Assembly (NCBI GenBank): GCA_947172415.1
Contig: OX359192.1
Coordinates: 994,501 to 1,058,500, forward strand
Reading direction: 5' to 3'
Source of the DNA: Chondrosia reniformis
Taxonomy: Eukaryota; Porifera; Demospongiae; Chondrillida; Chondrillidae
Length of the DNA: 64,000 nucleotides
Both the position numbers and the translations under genes were made by a program. Of the stretch, positions 37,506-50,700 are shown one piece after another (the first letter of the stretch is position 1; each line of letters starts with the position of its first letter). Under the pieces are notes generated by a model. It was given only the letters and a program-made list of their open reading frames with translations, searched no databases and had not been told where the DNA came from.

Positions 37506-39684
37506 ATGGCCGTCGCTGACTATGTTTTAATGGAGAAGAATGCACGTAGACTTATATCTAGATGTCAAGACTACACGGATCCTAAAAGTTCAAAAGGAGT
37601 AAAATTGCCGCTTTGGAAACTGGAAGAGGTAGTTTTAGACATACTGAGCTCTGCCTATACCATCTCGTGATTAATTATATAAGGAAATGTTTTGACAATA
37701 GTATATTGTTATTTCGCTTGTAGTATGTCTTCACTTTGGATAATTGCCTCTCAGAATTACAAAATTTAATAGACAATGGATCAACTGTGTTAGTGATGCA
37801 TACACTGTCATTGCATGCGCATGTACGTATGGGTACATTGCGACCTTCCTAGTCTGGTCACGTATGGGACCTAATTTATATAAATTCTTTAGATAAGTGA
37901 TTGGATGATCTTTCATTTTGAAATCATGATCTCAGATAGTGTCTGGATCATCAATTAGATTGCTTTTTAAACTCCTCTTCAGCGTTGACAAGGATCTCTT
38001 GAAGACTCTTTTTCCAAGGAGAGACATCCTCAAGCAACTCCTTGATACCAGGAAAAAGGTAATCCTCATTGGCTCAACCTGTATCGTATTATGAGACTTA
38101 CGTAAAGTAAACATAAGGATGTTTCAAAAGTTTAAATTGCGGATCATAATTATGTCCACATATACTATTATATTGATAATTTAATCCAAGATATACCTCA
38201 ATTGTATGTACATATAAAATTTGAATTTCATATATATGGACAATTCTAGCAGTCACTTTTCCAATGAAGGTAAAAGTGAGGTCTGTAGACTGTAGATTGA
38301 TAACATATGGATCTACTCACTAATACCTACTTTATGTACAGGACATACAATATCCCTTAATATGCTATATATACTCCATTGCTGGGGCATCCAAGACACA
38401 GTGCCTCTTATTCTAGTTATACAATGTGATATCCAGCCGATAATTCAGTAAATGCCAAAAAGCCTAAGGACGGAGTGTATAACTAATACTACTGTATGCA
38501 GCTTGTGTAATGTGTTGCTGATGTATATACGCATGTGCACTATAGGAGATGGAACAGAAGAGACAGGTGGATCTAGAAGGTCCTAGCTATGATAGACAAC
38601 AATCAATTGGAAGCACCACTGGTGATTATCATCAGTTAATGGAACCCAAATATTCAGCGAGAGATGAATTACTGGGAAAGGTCTGTGTAATTAACTAAGT
38701 ATACATACATGTACATATGTATGTATATACTCCAGTATATTGTGTGTGAAAATGTTATTTTAACTTTATTTTTGAAACACAGAATGAAGAAAGTGGTTTG
38801 AAACATAGATCACACCCTAAAAGGTGAGTGATTTTTTTTGAGAATGGAGTCTTTGGATGATTCATCCTTTGACTCTTTGAGCATTTAGAGACGTAGTTTT
38901 AGTATGAATATGAAATGTATGTCAGACCAAATTTCAAAAAATATTCATACTATACGTATGCATAGATATTCTTTTTAATTTCACCATACAACTTACAGCT
39001 GTTACATATTGAACATTCTGTACCTATTAATTAGAGTGCAATGTGTATATTTCTGTGACTTCAGAGACTTCAAAGATGACATAGAACAAGTTATGCAGAA
39101 ACATAAGCAATTACAAGAGCAAATAGCCAAGGATATGTTAAACAGCATCTCCGCCCTTAAACACAGTTCCCTAACTGCTAAACAGACTATAGAGAATGAC
39201 ATACATGTAAGTAGTATACGAATGTATATGTAATTAAGTATGTATGTACATATATATATATAGTAAAGTGCTTATACATATAAGTAAGTCATATGTATCT
39301 TCATCTAAAGCTCTCTTTAGGTTTAGTTCCCCTATAGGCTCTTTTTACAGAATAGGCATATAGCATGTAGGAAAATGGTATCTTAGATTTTTCATATGAA
39401 TGGTCCCTTTTGGATGGTTATTTGTTTAGATCTGTCACTTTAATTCCTCTAGTGTCATAATTTATTCACGTTTATGCGAGATTCTGTTTCCATTCAGTTT
39501 ATTTTTCTGTTAGGTAATTGACCATGCGTCTGTTAAAGCTGACAAGAACATTGATAATTTGGAACATGAGACTGAGAGGATCCAGGAACAAAGGAAAAGA
39601 AGCTGTTCATGGACAATTTTGATTTTTTTACTGCTTGTCTTTGCAACATTTCTAGGCATGGTGATGTTTATTAAAATAACATAA
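37506..39684 (+). CDS. USE1: USE1 vesicle-transport SNARE (complete, seven exons)
   Basis: Q-SNARE of the ER that acts with syntaxin 18 and SEC20 in Golgi-to-ER retrograde fusion. Exons: 37506-37628, 37724-37786, 37936-38058, 38546-38680, 38783-38823, 39065-39206, 39514-39684. They total 798 nt, 265 aa plus stop, all in phase; human USE1 is 259 aa. The N-terminus has NARRLISRCQDY and LWKLEEYVFTLDNCLSELQ like the human LLSRCE and WRLEKYVGALE. Middle landmarks are YSARDELLGK (human YTSEMRSELLG). The SNARE motif spans exons 6-7 (IEQVMQKHKQLQEQIAKDML through ADKNIDNLEHETERIQEQ), followed by the C-terminal anchor WTILIFLLLVFATFLGMVMF and FIKIT. Exon 3 (SVDKDLLKTLFPRRDILKQL) is the least conserved; it is supported by phase and splice sites rather than strong similarity. 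Confidence 0.92.
39296..39402 (+). repeat. Dispersed repeat family 1, copy in the last USE1 intron
   Basis: Contains GGTTTAGTTCCCCTATAGGC, ACAGAATAGGCATATAGCAT and GGTATCTTAGATTTTTCAT, matching the 3' half of the copy at 20340-20552. It is flanked by unrelated intron sequence. Confidence 0.8.
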
Positions 39685-42600
39685 TGTATATGTTTTGGCA
39701 TTTAGAAAAGCGTGTATTAATGGCTGCAAATATATTGGAACTAGCCATTAAAAGAGGAATACTCCAGGAAGTTCATTGCACAATCATTTCCCACAAACTA
39801 TATATATATGAAGCTAAATCTTTGTGTCAGCACTCACAGACATCTATACAGAATGTCCAATTGGTTTTTGAAATTTTGATGAAACTTAAAATTTGCCCTA
39901 TCTCTCACCATACATTAACTTTGTATACCAGAATTTAATGTCCATTGAGGGCTGTCACTCTATCAAATGAAGAGATATGAAGCTAAATCTTTGTGTCAGC
40001 ACTCACAGACATCTATGAGTTTTTGAAATTTTGATGAAACTTAAAATTTGCCCTATCTCTCACCATACATTAACTCTGTATACCAGAATTTAATGTACAT
40101 TGAGGGCTGTCACTCTATCAAATGAAGAGATATGAAGCTAAATCTTTGTGTCAGCACTCACAGACATCTATACAGAATGTCCAATTGGTTTTTGAAATTT
40201 TAATGAAACTTAAAATTTGCCCTATCTCTCACCATACATTAACTTTGTATACCAGAATTTAATGTCCATTGAGGGCTGTCACTCTATCAAATGGAGAGAT
40301 ATGAAGCTAAATCTTTGTGTCAGCACTCACAGACATCTATACAGAATGTCCAATGAGTTTTTGAAATTTTGATGAAACTTAAAATTTGCCCTATCTCTCA
40401 CCATACATTAACTCTGTATACTAGAATTTAATGTACATTGAGGGCTGTCACTCTATCAAATGAAGAGATATGAAGCTAAATCTTTGTGTCAGCACTCACA
40501 GACATCTATACAGAATGTCCAATTGGTTTTTGAAATTTTAATGAAACTTAAAATTTGCCCTATCTCTCACCATACATTAACTTTGTATACTAGAATTTAA
40601 TGTCCATTGAGGGCTGTCACTCTATCAAATGGAGAGATATCGATATGAAGCTAAATCTTTGTGTCAGCACTCACAGACATCTATACAGAATGTCCAATGA
40701 GTTTTTGAAATTTTGATGAAACTTAAAATTTGCCCTATCTCTCACCATACATTAACTTTGTATAGCAGAAGTTAATGTACATTGAGGGTTTATAACCCTA
40801 TCAAACAGAAATATATGAAGCTAAATCTTTGTGTCAGCACTCACAGACATCTATACAGAATGTCCAATGAGTTTTTGAAATTTTGATGAAACTTAAAATT
40901 TGCCCTATCTCTCACCATACATTAACTCTGTATACCAGAATTTAATGTACATTGAGGGCTGTCACTCTATCAAATGAAGAGATATGAAGCTAAATCTTTG
41001 TGTCAGCACTCACAGACATCTATACAGAATGTCCAATTGGTTTTTGAAATTTTAATGAAACTTAAAATTTGCCCTATCTCTCACCATACATTAACTTTGT
41101 ATACCAGAATTTAATGTCCATTGAGGGCTGTCACTCTATCAAATGAAGAGATATGAAGCTAAATCTTTGTGTCAGCACTCACAGACATCTATACAGAATG
41201 TCCAATGAGTTTTTGAAATTTTGATGAAACTTAAAATTTGCCCTATCTCTCACCATACATTAACTCTGTATACCAGAATTTAATGTACATTGAGGGCTGT
41301 CACTCTATCAAATGAAGAGATATGAAGCTAAATCTTTGTGTCAGCACTCACAGACATCTATACAGAATGTCCAATTGGTTTTTGAAATTTCAATGAAACT
41401 TAAAATTTGCACTATCTCTCACCATACATTAACTTTGTATACCAGAATTTAATGTCCATTGAGGGCTGTCACTCTATCAAATGGAGAGATATGAAGCTAA
41501 ATCTTTGTGTCAGCACTCACAGACATCTATACAGAATGTCCAATGAGTTTTTGAAATTTTGATGAAACTTAAAATTTGCCCTATCTCTCACCATACATTA
41601 ACTTTGTATAGCAGAAGTTAATGTACATTGAGGGTTTATAACCCTATCAAACAGAAATATATGAAGCTAAATCTTTGTGTCAGCACTCACAGACATCTAT
41701 ACAGAATGTCCAATGAGTTTTTGAAATTTTAATCAAACTTAAAATTTGCCCTATCTCTCACCATACATTAACTTTGTATACCAGAATTTAATGTCCATTG
41801 AGGGCTGTCACTCTATCAAATGGAGAGATATGAAGCTAAATCTTTGTGTCAGCACTCACAGACATCTATACAGAATGTCCAATTGGTTTTTGAAATTTTA
41901 ATGAAACTTAAAATTTGCACTATCTCTCACCATACATTAACTTTGTATACTGGAATTTAATGTCCATTGAGGGCTGTCACTCTATCAAATGGAGAGATAT
42001 GAAGCTAAATCTTTGTGTCAGCACTCACAGACATCTATACAGAATGTCCAATGAGTTTTTGAAATTTTGATGAAACTTAAAATTTGCCCTATCTCTCACC
42101 ATACATTAACTCTGTATACCAGAATTTAATGTACATTGAGGGCTGTCACTCTATCAAATGAAGAGATATGAAGCTAAATCTTTGTGTCAGCACTCACAGA
42201 CATCTATACAGAATGTCCAATGAGTTTTTGAAATTTTAATGAAACTTAAAATTAGCACTATCTCTCACCATACATTAACTTTGTATACTGGAATTTAATG
42301 TCCATTGAGGGCTGTCACTCTATCAAATGGAGAGATATGAAGCTAAATCTTTGTGTCAGCACTCACAGACATCTATACAGAATGTCCAATGAGTTTTTGA
42401 AATTTTGATGAAACTTAAAATTTGCCCTATCTCTCACCATACATTAACTCTGTATACCAGAATTTAATGTACATTGAGGGCTGTCACTCTATCAAATGAA
42501 GAGATATGAAGCTAAATCTTTGTGTCAGCACTCACAGACATCTATACAGAATGTCCAATGAGTTTTTGAAATTTTGATGAAACTTAAAATTTGCCCTATC

Positions 42601-42713
42601 TCTCAGCATACATTAACTTTGTATAGCAGAAGTTAATGTACATTGAGGGTTTATAACCCTATCAAACAGAAATATATGAAGCTAAATCTTTGTGTCAGCA
42701 TTCACAGACATCT

Positions 42714-43803
42714 AATAAACCCGGTCTAGTTGAAATATCGATCATAGACATTAATATCATACAGGCGATAAATATCGGAGCTCTCACTATTTCTAGTTTT
42801 CTGTATCATGAAAAGTCGCTCTCCTCCCTCCACCAAGACACATACATGCTTTTATCCATTTGCCACAGTTTTGAGATGTATTGGAAATACTGTGTATGTG
42901 TGTAAAATTGCTTGGAACGATTCACTGGTCTGGAATTAAAGTGGAATAAATTGACGATTTCTCGAAAATAATTGGGATCAGAAAAGTCGTTCTCCTCGGC
43001 CCATCAAGACACTTACAGGATTTTATTCGCTTTTCCCAGTTTTCAGGTGAACCACTAAAACTGCCTATGTCTTTAAACCTGCTTGAAACAGTTCACTGAT
43101 CTGGAAATAACGAGAAATATGTTAAAAAAGGTCCCAACCACAACCGTTTTCTTTGGACAAAACTTCATATAAATAGAAGCGAAAAACCTTATAAAGTAGG
43201 CCTACCTGGACACATCTCTATGGTGGTTGCGGTTCCCATAGAGGTTGGTAGCGCTTAGACTCTGAAGCTGTCTCCTAATCGGTTGGTGCCATAGAGACGT
43301 GCTCACCAATAATCCGGATTTCGGGGGGGTTCCACGTAATGTGGGATTGGCATCTGATATCTTAGGATTCATATGAGTCGGCCATATCGAGAAGAACTGG
43401 TTCTTCTCACGCAAGTGACACCCAAAGCTCAACTCGGCAGAGCGTTACCACCGATCCCGGCCTCTGAGCGTCGTGGATGGTAGCGTTCGGTATGGTCCAA
43501 TTTTTTTCCTTTGGAGTTTCTTTAGCAGTCGATTGGCGATTTTTCACTTTAGCGACATCCATATATTATAATATGGACAGATACTACTTCAAAACAATCA
43601 AGTATTACAGAGTGAATATCCACGTGCATTAAAATCTTTAAAAGCGTTCTCGTCATTCAAATATACATATAACAGTAACGTATTTTCAAAATTCCCTTCT
43701 CTAGGTCGGCCATTTATATTATTACGAAACTCCCGTACATTAAATTTCTATACAAGAATCTAATGTACATTTAGTGCTGTCACTCTGTCAATTAGAAAGA
43801 TGT
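42714..43803. repeat. Composite satellite insert, copy 1
   Basis: A roughly 1.09-kb segment that replaces the middle of a monomer: the left junction follows CATTCACAGACATCTA and the right end is a diverged half-monomer (GTACATTAAATTTCTATACA). Internally, about 42800-42965 and 42972-43110 are two diverged tandem copies with a 171-bp period (AAAAGTCGCTCTCCTC and AAAAGTCGTTCTCCTC). A GC-richer part (43200-43510) has an A-box-like AGCTCAACTCGGCAGAGCG and ends in a run of seven T. No convincing protein. Confidence 0.9.
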
Positions 43804-44176
43804 GAAGCTAAATCTTTGTGTCAGCACTCACAGACATCTATACAGAATGTCCAATTGGTTTTTGAAATTTTAATGAAACTTAAAATTTGCCCTATCTATC
43901 ACCATACATTCTTTGCATACTGGAATTTAATGTACATTGAGGGCTGTCACTCTATCAAATGAAGAGATATGAAGCTAAATCTTTGTGTCAGCACTCACAG
44001 ACATCTATACAGAATGTCCAATGAGTTTTTGAAATTTTGATGAAACTTAAAATTTGCCCTATCTCTCACCATACATTAACTTTGTATAGCAGAAGTTAAT
44101 GTACATTGAGGGTTTATAACCCTATCAAACAGAAATATATGAAGCTAAATCTTTGTGTCAGCATTCACAGACATCT

Positions 44177-45266
44177 AATAAACCCGGTCTAGTTGAAATA
44201 TCGATCATAGACATTAATATCATACAGGCGATAAATATCGGAGCTCTCACTATTTCTAGTTTTCTGTATCATGAAAAGTCGCTCTCCTCCCTCCACCAAG
44301 ACACATACATGCTTTTATCCATTTGCCACAGTTTTGAGATGTATTGGAAATACTGTGTATGTGTGTAAAATTGCTTGGAACGATTCACTGGTCTGGAATT
44401 AAAGTGGAATAAATTGACGATTTCTCGAAAATAATTGGGATCAGAAAAGTCGTTCTCCTCGGCCCATCAAGACACTTACAGGATTTTATTCGCTTTTCCC
44501 AGTTTTCAGGTGAACCACTAAAACTGCCTATGTCTTTAAACCTGCTTGAAACAGTTCACTGATCTGGAAATAACGAGAAATATGTTAAAAAAGGTCCCAA
44601 CCACAACCGTTTTCTTTGGACAAAACTTCATATAAATAGAAGCGAAAAACCTTATAAAGTAGGCCTACCTGGACACATCTCTATGGTGGTTGCGGTTCCC
44701 ATAGAGGTTGGTAGCGCTTAGACTCTGAAGCTGTCTCCTAATCGGTTGGTGCCATAGAGACGTGCTCACCAATAATCCGGATTTCGGGGGGGTTCCACGT
44801 AATGTGGGATTGGCATCTGATATCTTAGGATTCATATGAGTCGGCCATATCGAGAAGAACTGGTTCTTCTCACGCAAGTGACACCCAAAGCTCAACTCGG
44901 CAGAGCGTTACCACCGATCCCGGCCTCTGAGCGTCGTGGATGGTAGCGTTCGGTATGGTCCAATTTTTTTCCTTTGGAGTTTCTTTAGCAGTCGATTGGC
45001 GATTTTTCACTTTAGCGACATCCATATATTATAATATGGACAGATACTACTTCAAAACAATCAAGTATTACAGAGTGAATATCCACGTGCATTAAAATCT
45101 TTAAAAGCGTTCTCGTCATTCAAATATACATATAACAGTAACGTATTTTCAAAATTCCTTTCTCTAGGTCGGCCATTTATATTATTACGAAACTCCCGTA
45201 CATTAAATTTCTATACAAGAATCTAATGTACATTTAGTGCTGTCACTCTGTCAATTAGAAAGATGT
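44177..45266. repeat. Composite satellite insert, copy 2
   Basis: Same segment 1463 bp after copy 1, nearly identical (one visible change is CCTTTCTC for CCCTTCTC near the right end). Only about two ordinary monomers separate it from copy 1. Confidence 0.9.
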
Positions 45267-46655
45267 GAAGCTAAATCTTTGTGTCAGCACTCACAGACAT
45301 CTATACAGAATGTCCAATTGGTTTTTGAAATTTTAATGAAACTTAAAATTTGCCCTATCTATCACCATACATTCTTTGCATACTGGAATTTAATGTACAT
45401 TGAGGGCTGTCACTCTATCAAATGGAGAGATATGAAGCTAAATCTTTGTGTCAGCACTCACAGACATCTATACAGAATGTCCAATTGGTTTTTGAAATTT
45501 CAATGAAACTTAAAATTTGCCCTATCTCTCACCATACATTAACTCTGTATACCAGAATTTAATGTACATTGAGGGCTGTCACTCTATCAAATGAAGAGAT
45601 ATGAAGCTAAATCTTTGTGTCAGCACTCACAGACATCTATACAGAATGTCCAATGAGTTTTTGAAATTTTGATGAAACTTAAAATTTGCCCTATCTCTCA
45701 CCATACATTAACTTTGTATAGCAGAAGTTAATGTACATTGAGGGTTTATAACCCTATCAAACAGAAATATATGAAGCTAAATCTTTGTGTCAGCACTCAC
45801 AGACATCTATACAGAATGTCCAATGAGTTTTTGAAATTTTGATGAAACTTAAAATTTGCCCTATCTCTCACCATACATTAACTCTGTATACCAGAATTTA
45901 ATGTACATTGAGGGCTGTCACTCTATCAAATGAAGAGATATGAAGCTAAATCTTTGTGTCAGCACTCACAGACATCTATACAGAATGTCCAATTGGTTTT
46001 TGAAATTTTGATGAAACTTAAAATTTGCACTATCTCTCACCATACATTAACTCTGTATACCAGAATTTAATGTACATTGAGGGCTGTCACTCTATCAAAT
46101 GAAGAGATATGAAGCTAAATCTTTGTGTCAGCACTCACAGACATCTATACAGAATGTCCAATGAGTTTTTGAAATTTTGATGAAACTTAAAATTTGCCCT
46201 ATCTCTCACCATACATTAACTTTGTATAGCAGAAGTTAATGTACATTGAGGGTTTATAACCCTATCAAACAGAAATATATGAAGCTAAATCTTTGTGTCA
46301 GCACTCACAGACATCTATACAGAATGTCCAATGAGTTTTTGAAATTTTGATGAAACTTAAAATTTGCCCTATCTCTCACCATACATTAACTCTGTATACC
46401 AGAATTTAATGTACATTGAGGGCTGTCACTCTATCAAATGAAGAGATATGAAGCTAAATCTTTGTGTCAGCACTCACAGACATCTATACAGAATGTCCAA
46501 TGAGTTTTTGAAATTTTGATGAAACTTAAAATTTGCCCTATCTCTCACCATACATTAACTTTGTATAGCAGAAGTTAATGTACATTGAGGGTTTATAACC
46601 CTATCAAACAGAAATATATGAAGCTAAATCTTTGTGTCAGCATTCACAGACATCT

Positions 46656-47745
46656 AATAAAACCGGTCTAGTTGAAATATCGATCATAGACATTAATATC
46701 ATACAGGCGATAAATATCGGAGCTCTCACTATTTCTAGTTTTCTGTATCATGAAAAGTCGCTCTCCTCCCTCCACCAAGACACATACATGCTTTTATCCA
46801 TTTGCCACAGTTTTGAGATGTATTGGAAATACTGTGTATGTGTGTAAAATTGCTTGGAACGATTCACTGGTCTGGAATTAAAGTGGAATAAATTGACGAT
46901 TTCTCGAAAATAATTGGGATCAGAAAAGTCGTTCTCCTCGGCCCATCAAGACACTTACAGGATTTTATTCGCTTTTCCCAGTTTTCAGGTGAACCACTAA
47001 AACTGCCTATGTCTTTAAACCTGCTTGAAACAGTTCACTGATCTGGAAATAACGAGAAATATGTTAAAAAAGGTCCCAACCACAACCGTTTTCTTTGGAC
47101 AAAACTTCATATAAATAGAAGCGAAAAACCTTATAAAGTAGGCCTACCTGGACACATCTCTATGGTGGTTGCGGTTCCCATAGAGGTTGGTAGCGCTTAG
47201 ACTCTGAAGCTGTCTCCTAATCGGTTGGTGCCATAGAGACGTGCTCACCAATAATCCGGATTTCGGGGGGGTTCCACGTAATGTGGGATTGGCATCTGAT
47301 ATCTTAGGATTCATATGAGTCGGCCATATCGAGAAGAACTGGTTCTTCTCACGCAAGTGACACCCAAAGCTCAACTCGGCAGAGCGTTACCACCGATCCC
47401 GGCCTCTGAGCGTCGTGGATGGTAGCGTTCGGTATGGTCCAATTTTTTTCCTTTGGAGTTTCTTTAGCAGTCGATTGGCGATTTTTCACTTTAGCGACAT
47501 CCATATATTATAATATGGACAGATACTACTTCAAAACAATCAAGTATTACAGAGTGAATATCCACGTGCATTAAAATCTTTAAAAGCGTTCTCGTCATTC
47601 AAATATACATATAACAGTAACGTATTTTCAAAATTCCTTTCTCTAGGTCGGCCATTTATATTATTACGAAACTCCCGTACATTAAATTTCTATACAAGAA
47701 TCTAATGTACATTTAGTGCTGTCACTCTGTCAATTAGAAAGATGT
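46656..47745. repeat. Composite satellite insert, copy 3
   Basis: Same segment; it shares AATAAAACCGG at the left junction with copy 4 (copies 1 and 2 have AATAAACCCGG) and CCTTTCTC with copy 2. Confidence 0.9.
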
Positions 47746-50700
47746 GAAGCTAAATCTTTGTGTCAGCACTCACAGACATCTATACAGAATGTCCAATTGG
47801 TTTTTGAAATTTTAATGAAACTTAAAATTTGCCCTATCTATCACCATACATTCTTTGCATACTGGAATTTAATGTACATTGAGGGCTGTCACTCTATCAA
47901 ATGGAGAGATATGAAGCTAAATCTTTGTGTCAGCACTCACAGACATCTATACAGAATGTCCAATTGGTTTTTGAAATTTTAATGAAACTTAAAATTTGCC
48001 CTATCTCTCACCATACATTAACTTTGTATACCAGAATTTAATGTCCATTGAGGGCTGTCACTCTATCAAATGAAGAGATATGAAGCTAAATCTTTGTGTC
48101 AGCACTCACAGACATCTATACAGAATGTCCAATGAGTTTTTGAAATTTTGATGAAACTTAAAATTTGCCCTATCTCTCACCATACATTAACTTTGTATAG
48201 CAGAATTTAATGTCCATTGAGGGCTGTCACTCTATCAAATGGAGAGATATGAAGCTAAATCTTTGTGTCAGCACTCACAGACATCTATACAGAATGTCCA
48301 ATGAGTTTTTGAAATTTTGATGAAACTTAAAATTTGCCCTACGTATCTCTCACCATACATTAACTTTGTATACCAGAATTTAATGTCCATTGAGGGCTGT
48401 CACTCTATCAAATGGAGAGATATGAAGCTAAATCTTTGTGTCAGCACTCACAGACATCTATACAGAATGTCCAATGAGTTTTTGAAATTTTGATGAAACT
48501 TAAAATTTGCACTATCTCTCACCATACATTAACTCTGTATACTAGAATTTAATGTACATTGAAGGCTGTCACTCTATCAAATGAAGAGATATGAAGCTAA
48601 ATCTTTGTGTCAGCACTCACAGACATCTATACAGAATGTCCAATTGGTTTTTGAAATTTCAGTGAAACTTAAAATTTGCACTATCTCTCACCATACATTA
48701 ACTTTGTATACCAGAATTTAATGTCCATTGAGGGCTGTCACTCTATCAAATGGAGAGATATGAAGCTAAATCTTTGTGTCAGCACTCACAGACATCTATA
48801 CAGAATGTCCAATTGGTTTTTGAAATTTCAATGAAACTTAAAATTTGCCCTATCTCTCACCATACATTAACTTTGTATAGCAGAAGTTAATGTACATTGA
48901 GGGTTTATAACCCTATCAAACAGAAATATATGAAGCTAAATCTTTGTGTCAGCACTCACAGACATCTATACAGAATGTCCAATGAGTTTTTGAAATTTTG
49001 ATGAAACTTAAAATTTGCCCTATCTCTCACCATACATTAACTCTGTATACCAGAATTTAATGTCCATTGAGGGCTGTCACTCTATCAAATGGAGAGATAT
49101 GAAGCTAAATCTTTGTGTCAGCACTCACAGACATCTATACAGAATGTCCAATGAGTTTTTGAAATTTTAATGAAACTTAAAATTTGCCCTATCTCTCACC
49201 ATACATTAACTTTGTATACCAGAATTTAATGTCCATTGAGGGCTGTCACTCTATCAAATGGAGAGATATGAAGCTAAATCTTTGTGTCAGCACTCACAGA
49301 CATCTATACAGAATGTCCAATGAGTTTTTGAAATTTTAATGAAACTTAAAATTTGCCCTATCTCTCACCATACATTAACTCTGTATACCAGAATTTAATG
49401 TACATTGAGGGCTGTCACTCTATCAAATGAAGAGATATGAAGCTAAATCTTTGTGTCAGCACTCACAGACATCTATACAGAATGTCCAATTGGTTTTTGA
49501 AATTTTAATGAAACTTAAAATTTCCCCTATCTCTCACCATACATTAACTCTGTATACCAGAATTTAATGTCCATTGAGGGCTGTCACTCTATCAAATGAA
49601 GAGATATGAAGCTAAATCTTTGTGTCAGCACTCACAGACATCTATACAGAATGTCCAATGAGTTTTTGAAATTTTGATGAAACTTAAAATTTGCCCTATC
49701 TCTCACCATACATTAACTCTGTATACCAGAATTTAATGTACATTGAGGGCTGTCACTCTATCAAATGAAGAGATATGAAGCTAAATCTTTGTGTCAGCAC
49801 TCACAGACATCTATACAGAATGTCCAATTGGTTTTTGAAATTTTAATGAAACTTAAAATTTGCCCTATCTCTCACCATACATTAACTTTGTATACTGGAA
49901 TTTAATGTCCATTGAGGGCTGTCACTCTATCAAATGGAGAGATATGAAGCTAAATCTTTGTGTCAGCACTCACAGACATCTATACAGAATGTCCAATGAG
50001 TTTTTGAAATTTTGATGAAACTTAAAATCTGCCCTATCTCTCACCATACATTAACTCTGTATACCAGAATTTAATGTACATTGAGGGCTGTCACTCTATC
50101 AAATGAAGAGATATGAAGCTAAATCTTTGTGTCAGCACTCACAGACATCTATACAGAATGTCCAATTGGTTTTTGAAATTTTGATGAAACTTAAAATTTG
50201 CCCTATCTCTCACCATACATTAACTCTGTATACCAGAATTTAATGTACATTGAGGGCTGTCACTCTATCAAATGAAGAGATATGAAGCTAAATCTTTGTG
50301 TCAGCACTCACAGACATCTATACAGAATGTCCAATGAGTTTTTGAAATTTTGATGAAACTTAAAATTTGCCCTATCTCTCACCATACATTAACTTTGTAT
50401 AGCAGAAGTTAATGAACATTGAGGGTTTATAACCCTATCAAACAGAAATATATGAAGCTAAATCTTTGTGTCAGCACTCACAGACATCTATACAGAATGT
50501 CCAATGAGTTTTTGAAATTTTGATGAAACTTAAAATTTGCCCTATCTCTCACCATACATTAACTCTGTATACCAGAATTTAATGTACATTGAGGGCTGTC
50601 ACTCTATCAAATGAAGAGATATGAAGCTAAATCTTTGTGTCAGCACTCACAGACATCTATACAGAATGTCCAATTGGTTTTTGAAATTACAGTGAAACTT

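Noticed and set aside
43202-43432. A 76-codon minus-strand frame repeated in all four satellite inserts
   Set aside because: Its repetition reflects the near-identity of the inserts. It has no recognisable motif, no splice context, and overlaps the tRNA-like segment.
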